Assembly (NCBI GenBank): GCA_946405695.1
Contig: CAMJIA010000002.1
Coordinates: 1-64,000 of the forward strand
Length of the DNA: 64,000 nt
Source of the DNA: an uncultured Prevotellaceae bacterium
Lineage (GTDB): Bacteria > Bacteroidota > Bacteroidia > Bacteroidales > Bacteroidaceae
Direction of reading: 5' to 3'
Positions within the stretch are counted from its first letter, which is position 1, and each line of letters starts with the position of its first letter. Positions 43,831-53,026 of the stretch are shown here, one piece after another. The notes under the pieces were generated by a model. It searched no databases and had not been told where the DNA came from. It saw only the letters and a list, made by a program, of their open reading frames with translations. Made by a program: the position numbers and the translations under genes.

Positions 43831-45828
43831 ATGAAAAAACTGACCTTGTTTTCCCTTTTTGCCCTGTTGCCAATGGCAATGGTGGCACAACCCCGCTGCA
43901 ATGCGGACGGAACGGTGACGTTCCAGTATAAGAACGAGAACGCCAAGAACGTGCAGGTCGACGTTCAGTTTGCTGGACGTAAAGACATGACGCGTGGCGC
44001 TGATGGATTGTGGACAGTAACCCTTGGTCCTGCTGCCCCTGACATGTATCCCTACTGCTTCATCGTTGATGGCGTCAGCGTGATGGACCCAGAGAATCCG
44101 CAGTACTTCCCCAACGAAGGCTTTAAGAACAGTCTGCTGGAAATCCCCTCTCGCGACAAGAATAGTGCATTGCCCCACGATATTTCCAATGTGTCGCATG
44201 GTAGGGTAGAGTATGTCAGCTACTACTCGAAGACCATTGGTGCCACTAACCATGCTGTCGTCTATCTGCCACCCGGCTACATGATGGACTTCCAGAAGCG
44301 TTACCCTGTGTTCTACCTCATCAGCGGTACTACCGATACGGAGGAGGTGTACTACAAGGTGGGCCGTGTGAACTATATCATGGACAACCTGCTGGCTGCT
44401 GGCCAGGCTAAGGAGATGATTGTCGTGATGCCCTATGGTAACCCCATGAAGCTGAAGAAGCAGGATGCCCCCACCACCGTTCCTGATGCTACCACCAAGG
44501 AACACTCGGAGGCGATTGCTGCCCAGATGCGCTTTGGTGGCGACCCCTTCAGTCAGGACCTGCTCAACGACCTGATGCCGTATATCGAACAGAACTATCG
44601 TACCAAGGCTGATAAAGATAATCGTGCCATTGGTGGCTTCTCGCGTGGTGGCAACCAGGCGTTGTTCAATGGCTTGACGAACCTTGACAAGTTCTCGTAT
44701 CTGTGCTCCTACAGCTCGTTCACATCGACAGACATTCCCAATGTCTATGACCAGGCTGAGGATACCAACAAGAAGATACGCCTGTTCTGGTTGGGTGTGG
44801 GTACTGACGACTTCCTCTATGGCAATGCCCGTGACTATATGGAGTTCCTCGACAAGAAGGGCATCCGTACCGTCAAGGAGTTTACCAACGATAAGTTCGG
44901 CCACACATGGATGAATGCCAAGTACTTCCTGGCTAAGACCCTGCCCCTGCTCTTCAACAAGAAGGCTGCAGAGAACGCCATGAAGAACGGACAGCCTGCT
45001 CCTGCCAAGACGGGTCAGGAACAGCAGTTCACCCCAGGTGTGATGGCTCGTCTGTTCCCCAAACCTATCATATCGCCTGAATATACTGAGCAGGGCATCA
45101 TCTTCCGTTTCAAGGCCCCAGAGGCTCAGAAGGTGGAGCTGGCCTGCGAGATTGCTCCAGAGAATTTCGCTATGCAGCGTGACTCTGATGGTGTGTGGAC
45201 AACAACCCTCACCGACTTCCTCTTCGAGACGTTTAAGTACTGCTTCGTCGTGGATGGAACACCTGTGGCAGACCCCAACAACATGTATCTCTCGCCAGAC
45301 CAGGGCTTTAAGTTCAGCATCTGCGATAATCCCGCTTCTCCGTTCAACTATGCCTCACAGGGTGATATCCCTCATGGACGTATCGCCTACGAGTTGGATC
45401 GTGGTGAGGCGTGGTACACCTCTGCGATGCCCCAGCAGGGTCAGGGCATGATGATGCCTGTGATGATACAACTGGTACCAGGTGCAGGTGACACGGTGGA
45501 GAGCTGGTTTAAGATAGGTGGCGCTGCTGCCATCGTTGATCGTCTGTTGGCGGATGGCAATACCAAGCCATGCATCCTGACCACCAGCAACCTTGAATTT
45601 ATGCAGGGACAGGGTATGCCCCAGATGCCAGGCTTCAGGGTACGCACATTGCGTGCTGACGACTATCCCACTTGGAGTCAGCGTCGTAGGGCGCTCTTCA
45701 AACTGCTGACAGCCATCGGTAAGGAGCCTGCTCCCCAGATGCCTAACTTCGGAGGCGGCTTCGGAGGCGGCTTTGGTGGCGGCTTCGGCGGAGGTGGCTT
45801 CGGTGGAGGCTTCCAAGGCAACGAATAA
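43831..45828 (+). CDS. CE1-like esterase with degenerate second copy and Gly-rich tail
   Basis: The 665-residue secreted protein begins with a signal peptide (AMVAQ). An Ig-like E-set/CBM48-type domain (about 20-100) precedes an esterase D/CE1 domain (about 125-385): nucleophile Ser271 in GGFSRGG, Asp in VGTDDFLYG, His in FGHTWMN. A second E-set domain (about 415-500, FETFKYCFVVDGTPVADP) repeats the first (YPYCFIVDGVSVMDP). It is followed by a shortened esterase-like part (FKIGGAAAIVDRLLADG against YKVGRVNYIMDNLLAAG) without nucleophile or His. The end is a GGGFGGG repeat of about 22 residues. It is likely a feruloyl or acetyl xylan esterase; the second half may bind substrate only. Confidence 0.88.
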   Translation: MKKLTLFSLFALLPMAMVAQPRCNADGTVTFQYKNENAKNVQVDVQFAGRKDMTRGADGLWTVTLGPAAPDMYPYCFIVDGVSVMDPENPQYFPNEGFKNSLLEIPSRDKNSALPHDISNVSHGRVEYVSYYSKTIGATNHAVVYLPPGYMMDFQKRYPVFYLISGTTDTEEVYYKVGRVNYIMDNLLAAGQAKEMIVVMPYGNPMKLKKQDAPTTVPDATTKEHSEAIAAQMRFGGDPFSQDLLNDLMPYIEQNYRTKADKDNRAIGGFSRGGNQALFNGLTNLDKFSYLCSYSSFTSTDIPNVYDQAEDTNKKIRLFWLGVGTDDFLYGNARDYMEFLDKKGIRTVKEFTNDKFGHTWMNAKYFLAKTLPLLFNKKAAENAMKNGQPAPAKTGQEQQFTPGVMARLFPKPIISPEYTEQGIIFRFKAPEAQKVELACEIAPENFAMQRDSDGVWTTTLTDFLFETFKYCFVVDGTPVADPNNMYLSPDQGFKFSICDNPASPFNYASQGDIPHGRIAYELDRGEAWYTSAMPQQGQGMMMPVMIQLVPGAGDTVESWFKIGGAAAIVDRLLADGNTKPCILTTSNLEFMQGQGMPQMPGFRVRTLRADDYPTWSQRRRALFKLLTAIGKEPAPQMPNFGGGFGGGFGGGFGGGGFGGGFQGNE

Positions 45829-45849
45829 TAGAACAACAATTATAAAAAC

Positions 45850-48408
45850 ATGAAACTCAGAACAAGTAACCAATCAATTATTTCTTTTAAAAACATATTC
45901 CTCATGGCCGGCATCCTGCTGGCCATGAGTTCGCAGTCTGTAAGAGCCGGTTCGCGAGATATCGACGTCAGTGGTAACAATACGTCTTCGGATTATAAAG
46001 AGTATAGTACCGCTTTCAGAATTTCCGCTAGCGACACCGTTAATGTGAAGATGGCGCGCTACTGCTATTTCAGTTCAAAGATTACTGGCAGTGGTGTGCT
46101 GAATCTTTATGGTGGTGGTGAGCGTTGTTATTTGGGAACTGAGAAGGGTAAGGCATGGCCCGAGTGGACGAGTTATACGGGCGATATCCATATCTATCGA
46201 TTTAAGGAGAATTCTTCGTCGGCAGGCTCTTATGGTGTTCTTCTTGCTCATGGAGGCAAGACGTCATCAGCAGAAAATGCTTTGGAAGAAGCAAAGGGCG
46301 GTAAAGTAAATCCCTCCATGGCCAATAACCACGTGACACTTCACGAAGGAGCTACGATGACTTGTGAATCGGGTACCAGTGCAGGATTCCGCATTGGTGA
46401 ACTGAATACTGAAGAAGGTTCCACGCTTTCGGGCTACTATAAGAAGTCGAAATCTGCTTATTACCTCTTGGGAGGTCTGAATACTGACTTTACACTGGCA
46501 GGTAGCATCAAACCCACAGACTATGACAATGGGACGCTTGTTGGTATTGTCAAGGAAGGAACGGGAACACTGTCTATTACGGGTAACAACAACTATGTAA
46601 GTGGTGCCTTGCGCATTCTGCAGGGTAGGGTACTCGTCATGAACAATCGTGCGGAGGCTGAAACTCAGAAACTGCGTGGTGCCTTGGGTGCCAAAGCCGA
46701 TGCCAGCGAGGCTATCGCCTACGTCTTCACCAATGGCGTGCTGGGTGGTACAGGTAGCATTGGTGGTATGGTCGACAACTATGGAACCATTGAACCTGGT
46801 GCTGACGGCATTGGTGTGCTGACGCTGAAGAACTATGCAGCCAGCAAGGCTGCCAACCTCATCGTTCATCCATTGTCGCGCCTGCACTTCGAGGTGGCTG
46901 CAACAGACAACTACGACCAGCTGCTGGTGGATGGTACGCTGAGTTATAGCAATCTGCAGGAGGACTTCACGCCAAGCGAGAAGATGCCTATCATCGAGAT
47001 GACTATTGAGCAGACAGCTAACCTGCCCATCGGTACGGAGTATCGTGTGCTGACTGCTAACAGCAAGTCTGGCGACTGGCACTTCGACGTGCGTGCCAAC
47101 AAATACACGTGGGTAGTCGAAGAAAAGGAAGAGAACGGCAAACTAGTCATCGTGGTGCGCCTGGAGTCGTATAACGACATGGAGACAATTGACGATCCAG
47201 ATAATCCAGATGAGGCTAACGACCCCATCTATACCATGGGCGCCCTCTATGACGACGGCATCGACGATGCCAAGGATAGAAAATCGCTGAAATACTATGC
47301 CGCCCAGAACGAGAAGTTTATTGGTGTGGCACTCGCTACCTATAAGGGTCTGGCAAGCGATCGTGAGACTGCTGCCAACCAGTTTAACATGATGGTCTGC
47401 GAGAACGAGATGAAGTTCGATGCTCTGGAACCCTCACAGAACAGCTTCTCTTTTGGAAGTGCTGACAATCTGGTGAGCCTTGCCCAGCAGAACAATATGG
47501 CTATTCGCGGCCACTGTCTGGTATGGCACTCACAGGTGGCTGGCTGGGTGTCGTCCGATGGTAAGAAGAACGACAAGAATTGGACGCGCAAAGAGGCCTT
47601 GGAGATTATGAAGAATCACATCACCAAGGTGATGCAGCACTATAAAGGTAAGGTGCGCGAATGGGATGTTGTCAACGAGTGTTTGGATGACGACCAGACG
47701 ACTGTTCGTAGCAATCCTACCAGCTATGACCTGCGCCAGCAGAGCGTCTGGCAGCGTGCCATTGGTGACGACTATATCGACTCGGCCTTTGTCTATGCTC
47801 ATCGTGCCGATCCTGATGCAGAGCTCTACCTCAACGACTATGGTGTAGAACTGCAGGGTAAGGCAAAGTCGGTAGCGTTCTATAACCTGGCTGTCAGACT
47901 GAAGGACAAGGGTATCCCCATCCATGGTGTTGGTCTGCAGTGCCACTTCTCCGTGGGTGAGGTCGATGGCGTGAAACTGAACCGTACCATCAAGAGTTTT
48001 GCAGAGGCTGGTCTGAAGTGTATCATCACGGAGTTGGACATGGGTATCCCCTCTACCTCTTCTGAGAACTTGGAGGAGCAGGCACGTAATTATCGTATGA
48101 TTACCGATATCGTGCTGAACAACGACAACTGTCCCAGCATGGTCATCTGGGGTATCAAGGATAATGACTCGTGGCGTACAAACTCCAATCCGCTGCTCTA
48201 TGACTCAGGCATGGGTAGGAAGAAGGCTTGGTATTCCGTGCGCTCAGCCCTGCGCCATCGTACGCTGGACACTGGCATTGGTGCGATTCGTCGCGATGGA
48301 ATCGCAACGCACAGTACGGTCTTTACCCTCGATGGTCGCCGTGTCAATGCAGAAAGCCTGCAGCCAGGCCTGTATATCCAGAACGGGAAAAAGGTCGTTG
48401 TAAAATAA
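45850..48408 (+). CDS. GH10 endo-xylanase with beta-helix-like N-terminus and GKKVVVK tail
   Basis: The 852-residue protein has a signal peptide (VRAG). A region of about 400 residues follows that looks like a parallel beta-helix with autotransporter-type repeats (GTGTLSITGNNNYVSGALRI, LQGRVLVMNNRAE). Then comes a GH10 barrel (about 455-800): NMMVCENEMKFDALEP, HCLVWHSQ, acid/base Glu610 in DVVNECLDD and nucleophile Glu728 in ITELDMG. The end, LDGRRV..GLYIQNGKKVVVK, is of type IX tail form. It cuts the xylan backbone outside the cell. GH10 with this N-terminal region is unusual; most have CBMs. It is in the middle of the xylan operon. Confidence 0.93.
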   Translation: MKLRTSNQSIISFKNIFLMAGILLAMSSQSVRAGSRDIDVSGNNTSSDYKEYSTAFRISASDTVNVKMARYCYFSSKITGSGVLNLYGGGERCYLGTEKGKAWPEWTSYTGDIHIYRFKENSSSAGSYGVLLAHGGKTSSAENALEEAKGGKVNPSMANNHVTLHEGATMTCESGTSAGFRIGELNTEEGSTLSGYYKKSKSAYYLLGGLNTDFTLAGSIKPTDYDNGTLVGIVKEGTGTLSITGNNNYVSGALRILQGRVLVMNNRAEAETQKLRGALGAKADASEAIAYVFTNGVLGGTGSIGGMVDNYGTIEPGADGIGVLTLKNYAASKAANLIVHPLSRLHFEVAATDNYDQLLVDGTLSYSNLQEDFTPSEKMPIIEMTIEQTANLPIGTEYRVLTANSKSGDWHFDVRANKYTWVVEEKEENGKLVIVVRLESYNDMETIDDPDNPDEANDPIYTMGALYDDGIDDAKDRKSLKYYAAQNEKFIGVALATYKGLASDRETAANQFNMMVCENEMKFDALEPSQNSFSFGSADNLVSLAQQNNMAIRGHCLVWHSQVAGWVSSDGKKNDKNWTRKEALEIMKNHITKVMQHYKGKVREWDVVNECLDDDQTTVRSNPTSYDLRQQSVWQRAIGDDYIDSAFVYAHRADPDAELYLNDYGVELQGKAKSVAFYNLAVRLKDKGIPIHGVGLQCHFSVGEVDGVKLNRTIKSFAEAGLKCIITELDMGIPSTSSENLEEQARNYRMITDIVLNNDNCPSMVIWGIKDNDSWRTNSNPLLYDSGMGRKKAWYSVRSALRHRTLDTGIGAIRRDGIATHSTVFTLDGRRVNAESLQPGLYIQNGKKVVVK

Positions 48409-48458
48409 ACAGAACCCTATCAACGTTATAATAGTAAATAGTAAGAAACACAATAATT

Positions 48459-49361
48459 ATGAAGAAGATTCTCTTTTCAGTATGTATGCTGTGCATGGCT
48501 GCAGTAGCGATGGCACAGGGTGACGCCTTGAAGTCGAAGATAGTGGAAGATGGTGGTCAGGGGCCTTATAAGGCCATCATGACGGAGGTTCCTGGTCTGC
48601 AGGCTCATACTGTCTTTGTCCCACAGGACTTGTCGAAGTTTGGTAAGAAGAATCCGTTGCCTGTCCTTGTATGGGGCAATGGTGCCTGCACCAACTCTCC
48701 TTGGGAGCACTTTAAGTTCCTCAACGAGATTGCCAGCTATGGCTTCATCGTGGTGGCTACTGGTTATATCCCCATGGAGGAAGTGCCTTATCAGGGTCCG
48801 ATGTCTACCACCCAGCAGCAGATAGAGAGCATCGACTGGGTGTTTGCACAGAACAAGGACAAGTCTTCACCTTATTATAATAAGATAGACACCAAGCATA
48901 TCTGTCTGTCAGGTATGTCGTGTGGTGGTCTGCAGACGCTGTTCAACTGTGCTGACTCTCGTGTAACGACATTGATGATTTGCAACAGTGGTCTGTTCAA
49001 GCGCTCCAATGCCGCTCAGGCTGTTGGTGGCATGCCCATGCCTCCGAAGGAGAAGCTGAAGGAGATCCATACGCCCATCATGTACCTGTTGGGTGGCAAG
49101 ACCGATATCGCCTATGAGAATGGTATGGACGACTTCCACCTCATTGACCATGTGCCCGCATGTGCTTGTAACTTCCCTGTAGGTCATGGTGGTACCTATC
49201 GCCAGCCTCATGGTGGTGAGTTCAGCGTGGTGGCACTGGCCTGGTTGCAGTGGCAACTGAAGGGTGACCAGCAGGCTGCTAAGATGTTCCGTGGTAACGA
49301 CTGCGAACTGTCGAAGCGCAAGGATTGGACGATTGAGAAGAATGCTTTATTTGACAAATAA
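48459..49361 (+). CDS. secreted alpha/beta hydrolase
   Basis: The 300-residue product has a signal peptide (AVAMAQ) and a dienelactone-hydrolase/PET-hydrolase-like alpha/beta hydrolase fold. VLVWGNGACTNSPW forms the oxyanion region, nucleophile Ser154 lies in LSGMSCGG, a likely acid is the Asp in GGKTDIAYENG, and His lies in VGHGGTYRQP. No assigned esterase family is recognised with certainty. Placed between GH10 and GH3, it is probably an acetyl or aryl esterase acting on xylan fragments. Its stop codon touches the GH3 start. Confidence 0.82.
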   Translation: MKKILFSVCMLCMAAVAMAQGDALKSKIVEDGGQGPYKAIMTEVPGLQAHTVFVPQDLSKFGKKNPLPVLVWGNGACTNSPWEHFKFLNEIASYGFIVVATGYIPMEEVPYQGPMSTTQQQIESIDWVFAQNKDKSSPYYNKIDTKHICLSGMSCGGLQTLFNCADSRVTTLMICNSGLFKRSNAAQAVGGMPMPPKEKLKEIHTPIMYLLGGKTDIAYENGMDDFHLIDHVPACACNFPVGHGGTYRQPHGGEFSVVALAWLQWQLKGDQQAAKMFRGNDCELSKRKDWTIEKNALFDK

Positions 49362-51740
49362 ATGAGAGGATTGATTATGACGTGCATGACCGCACTGCTA
49401 GTAGGTTGTCAGTCAGCTCCCGACATGGATGTCGAGCAGCAGGTTGACGCGCTGTATCAGAAGATGCCGCAAGAGGAGCGTATCGCCCAGTTGAAGAGTA
49501 TGTATATGGAAGAGCTCTTTGACGAACAGGGCCAGTTGGATACCGCGAAGTGTCGTGAACTGATACCCTTTGGTATTGGTCACTTCTCACAGTATGCTTT
49601 CCAGAAGCCACGCGATCCGAATGTTGTACGCGACATGGTGGCTGCCGTACAGCAATGGCTGATGGAGAAGACGCCCAACGGCATTCCTGCCTTGTTCCAT
49701 GAGGAGGTGCTGTCGGGTATCAACACACAGGGTTCTACCATCTATCCCCAACAGATTGGTCAGGCATGCTCATTTAATCCTGAACTGGCAGAGTTGAAGA
49801 CGCGTCAGACGGCTACCCAGATGCGTAAGATGGGTGGCATCCTGTCGCTATCGCCAATGGTTGACGTGTGTCGCAATCCGTCATTCAACCGCTTGGAAGA
49901 GTCGTATGGCGAGGACGGCTACCTGTCAGCAGTGATGGGTACTGCCTTTGTCAAAGGTTTACAGCAGGGCGACCTGCGTAAAGGTGTAGGTACCTGTTCG
50001 AAGCACTACCTCGGCTATGGCGGTGGTGGCGATGCCGATGAGAAGGAACTGATGGAGGAGATCCTGCTGCCCCACGAGACGATGATTCGTGTGGCTGGCA
50101 GTCGTGCAGTCATGCCTGGCTATCATGCCATGAAGGGTAATAAATTGACCTGTGTGGCTGACAGTACCATCCTGAATGATATCCTGCGCGGCTACCTTGG
50201 CTTCGATGGTATGGTGGTCAGCGACTATACAGCTATCGACCAGTTGCCTGTGCCCGATGGCTTCCCTGGTGGGCAGAAGGGTTGGGATACTATGCAGAAG
50301 GCTGCTGCTGCCATCAATGGTGGCAACGATGTGGACTTCCCCTTCGGTGCTAACTACCAGTACCTGCAGGAGGCGCTCGACTCTGGGCTTGTGGCCCCTC
50401 AGGCCTTCGAGCGTGCTGTGAAGGATGTATTGCGCTATAAGTTCCGTGCAGGTCTGTTCGATGAGAAACCGTATCTGTATAGCACAGAGAAGATAGTTCT
50501 CGATACCCCTGAGGAGCGTAAGACTGCCTACGACATCGCTACCCAGTCAGTGGTGCTGCTGCAGAATGATTCTAACCTCTTACCTCTTAACGCAAACCCC
50601 TCACCTCAGAAGATTCTCGTCACTGGTCCTAATGCCAACTCCATGTGGGCGATGTGCGGCGACTACTCGTTCCCATCCATGACCTTCTTCTGGAAGAAGA
50701 TGGAGGAAGACCTCGACCATCCGCATGTCATCACGCTGTTGGAGGGCATGCAGAACCATAAGCCCGACAGCATTGACATCCTCTATTCGCGTGGTTGCGA
50801 CTGGTCGGAAGAGATAGAGACGAAGTTCTCGCATGTGGGCGATAAGCGTTCATGGGAGTATCCGCTGTTGCATCGTAAGGTGAAATCTGAGGAAACTGCC
50901 GATAAGGAAGAGGCACTGGCCATGGCCGACTCTGCCGATGTCATCATCGCTGCGATGGGTGAGAACGTGATGCTTTGTGGTGAGAACCGCGATCGTCAAG
51001 GACTGCGCCTGCCAGGCAAACAGCAGGAGTATGTCGAGGCATTGCTGGCTACAGGAAAACCCGTTGTGCTGGTATTGTTTGGTGGACGCGCACAGGTCAT
51101 TGGCGACCTTGCCGAACGTTGTGCGGCTGTCATCCAGGCATGGTATCCAGGCGAGGAGGGCGGCAATGCAGTGGCAGACATCCTCTATGGTATTGTCTCT
51201 CCCTCTGCCAAGCTGTCTGTCTGCTATCCCAAGGAAGAAGTATATACGCCCATCTGCTATAATCAGCCAAAAACTGATAGTCCAATCCAGTGGCCTTTCG
51301 GCTATGGTCTGACCTATACCACCTTCGAGTATAAGCACTTGTTGATGGACCAGTCTGCACGTGTCAGCACAGACTATATCAAGGTTCAGTTCGAGGTGAA
51401 GAATACGGGTAAGGTGGCTGCTACGGAGATTGCACAGGTGTACCTGTCGCCTACAGCTGCTGACCAACCCCTGAAACCCATCCAACTGCAGGGCTTTGCC
51501 CGTGTGGAACTGGAGCCCGGACAGACCAAGCGGGTAGAGATGAAACTCTATACCGATCAGTTTGGCTACTACTCTCATGAGGAGCAGCGCCAGTGGAACG
51601 TACAGCCTGGCACCTATACGGTCAAGGTGGGTGCTTCGTCAGCAGATATCCGTCTGGAACAAGACATCACACTGAAGGGTGAGAAGATTAGTAAACCCCT
51701 GCGTGACCACTACTTCTCAGATGTGGAGGTTACAGACTAA
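49362..51740 (+). CDS. GH3 beta-xylosidase/beta-glucosidase lipoprotein
   Basis: The 792-residue lipoprotein (lipobox LLVGC, Cys16) has the GH3 order: an (beta/alpha)8 domain (LSPMVDVCRNPSFNRLEESYGED, KHYLGYG, nucleophile Asp288 in MVVSDYTAI), an alpha/beta sandwich (VVLLQNDSNLLPL, ILVTGPNANSMW, GENRDRQGLRLPGKQ) and a C-terminal fibronectin III-like domain (VKNTGKVAATEIAQVYLSP). In a xylan operon, beta-xylosidase is the likely activity, but family members also act on beta-glucosides. The ATG follows the previous stop with no gap, so translation may be coupled. Confidence 0.92.
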   Translation: MRGLIMTCMTALLVGCQSAPDMDVEQQVDALYQKMPQEERIAQLKSMYMEELFDEQGQLDTAKCRELIPFGIGHFSQYAFQKPRDPNVVRDMVAAVQQWLMEKTPNGIPALFHEEVLSGINTQGSTIYPQQIGQACSFNPELAELKTRQTATQMRKMGGILSLSPMVDVCRNPSFNRLEESYGEDGYLSAVMGTAFVKGLQQGDLRKGVGTCSKHYLGYGGGGDADEKELMEEILLPHETMIRVAGSRAVMPGYHAMKGNKLTCVADSTILNDILRGYLGFDGMVVSDYTAIDQLPVPDGFPGGQKGWDTMQKAAAAINGGNDVDFPFGANYQYLQEALDSGLVAPQAFERAVKDVLRYKFRAGLFDEKPYLYSTEKIVLDTPEERKTAYDIATQSVVLLQNDSNLLPLNANPSPQKILVTGPNANSMWAMCGDYSFPSMTFFWKKMEEDLDHPHVITLLEGMQNHKPDSIDILYSRGCDWSEEIETKFSHVGDKRSWEYPLLHRKVKSEETADKEEALAMADSADVIIAAMGENVMLCGENRDRQGLRLPGKQQEYVEALLATGKPVVLVLFGGRAQVIGDLAERCAAVIQAWYPGEEGGNAVADILYGIVSPSAKLSVCYPKEEVYTPICYNQPKTDSPIQWPFGYGLTYTTFEYKHLLMDQSARVSTDYIKVQFEVKNTGKVAATEIAQVYLSPTAADQPLKPIQLQGFARVELEPGQTKRVEMKLYTDQFGYYSHEEQRQWNVQPGTYTVKVGASSADIRLEQDITLKGEKISKPLRDHYFSDVEVTD

Positions 51741-51810
51741 CCTCCCATCTCTAACTTCTAACTAACATATTATCAACACTTATTCAAATCTTCAAAACTA
51801 ACACACAACT

Positions 51811-53001
51811 ATGAAAAAGACTGTAATGATGATGCTGGCGCTGTTGGCATTGACCACTGCGTCAGCCCAAAAGAGTAAGACACCGCTTGTCTATGACGTA
51901 GAGAATACAGGAAGCAAGTTTGCAGCACCCACCATGCCTGCTGCAAACCAGTTGCCCATAATCCGTGAATTGCCCGATGCCTTGGAAGGTGTCAAGAAAT
52001 TTAAAGGTTGGTCGAAGCGCCGTAGTGACATCGGTCACATGATTCAGCACTATGGCATTGGTACAAAGCCTGCTGTGAAGCCTGAACAAGTAAAGGCCCG
52101 TATGGAGGACGATACACTTGTAGTCGACGTTACCGTTGGTCAGGAGGTGCTGACGCTGAAGTCTCATATCCGCTATCCGAAGACCGGGCAGGCTCCCTAT
52201 GCACTGATGATTGGTACGGACATGATAGCACTACCTCGTCAGCTCTTTGAGAATAGACCTATCGCCACTGCAACCTTCGTTTCAGCACAGGTCAATGACT
52301 ACAAACAGTTTGGTAAGCATCACGATAGGGGAGAGCATAACTTCGACCGATTGTATCCCAATCTCAAGGATAATGGTGCCTATAGCATGTGGGCATGGGG
52401 TATGAGTCGACTGATTGATGGACTGCAGCAGCTTGGTCCAGAGGTTACGAAGATTGACACGAAGCATATTGGTGTGACGGGTTGCTCGTATGCAGGCAAG
52501 ATGGCGCTCTACTGTGGCGCCTTCGACGAACGCATCGCCCTGACCATTGCCCAGGAGCCTGGTGGCGGTGGCGCTGCCGCTTGGCGTAAGTCACACGAGT
52601 TCACATTGGCAGGCAAGAATCTGGAGGACCTCGACAAGACCGACTACCACTGGTTCCTGGAAAGCCAGAAGGAGAACTTCCGTGGCGATAGTGTCTATCG
52701 TCTGCCTTACGACCAGCACGAACTCTGTGCGATGGTTTGTCCGCGTGCCCTCCTGCTGTTGGGGAATCCCGACTACGAGTGGCTGGCCGATGGTTCGATG
52801 CTATATTCTGCTGAGGCTGCCAAGAAGGTGTGGGAGTACTTCGGTATTGGTGACCGCATGGGATGGAGCATCGTTGGTCAACATGGTCATTGCCGTTTGC
52901 CAGAGACACAATACCCTGAGGTACAGGCCTTCATCGACCGCTTCCTCTTGGGTCGCGATGTAAAGACCGACAACATCAAGAGAGTCGAGGATCTGAAATA
53001 A
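51811..53001 (+). CDS. CE15 glucuronoyl esterase-like protein
   Basis: The 396-residue secreted hydrolase has a signal peptide (ASAQ). Its CE15 motifs are TGCSYAGKMALYCGAFD (nucleophile Ser226), AQEPGGGGAAAWR (Glu region) and GQHGHCRLPETQ (His). CE15 enzymes split ester bonds between 4-O-methyl-glucuronic acid on xylan and lignin alcohols. In the fungal and many bacterial enzymes the nucleophile is followed by Arg (GCSRxGK), which lines the oxyanion hole; here that position is Tyr227. It may be a sub-branch with altered mechanism or substrate. Confidence 0.85.
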   Translation: MKKTVMMMLALLALTTASAQKSKTPLVYDVENTGSKFAAPTMPAANQLPIIRELPDALEGVKKFKGWSKRRSDIGHMIQHYGIGTKPAVKPEQVKARMEDDTLVVDVTVGQEVLTLKSHIRYPKTGQAPYALMIGTDMIALPRQLFENRPIATATFVSAQVNDYKQFGKHHDRGEHNFDRLYPNLKDNGAYSMWAWGMSRLIDGLQQLGPEVTKIDTKHIGVTGCSYAGKMALYCGAFDERIALTIAQEPGGGGAAAWRKSHEFTLAGKNLEDLDKTDYHWFLESQKENFRGDSVYRLPYDQHELCAMVCPRALLLLGNPDYEWLADGSMLYSAEAAKKVWEYFGIGDRMGWSIVGQHGHCRLPETQYPEVQAFIDRFLLGRDVKTDNIKRVEDLK

Positions 53002-53026
53002 AGAAAACTAACAAGATATCAACACT

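Noticed and set aside
43714..44904. 396-codon minus-strand frame opposite the two esterase genes
   Set aside because: It spans parts of two well-supported genes and their gap, and its translation matches no family I know.
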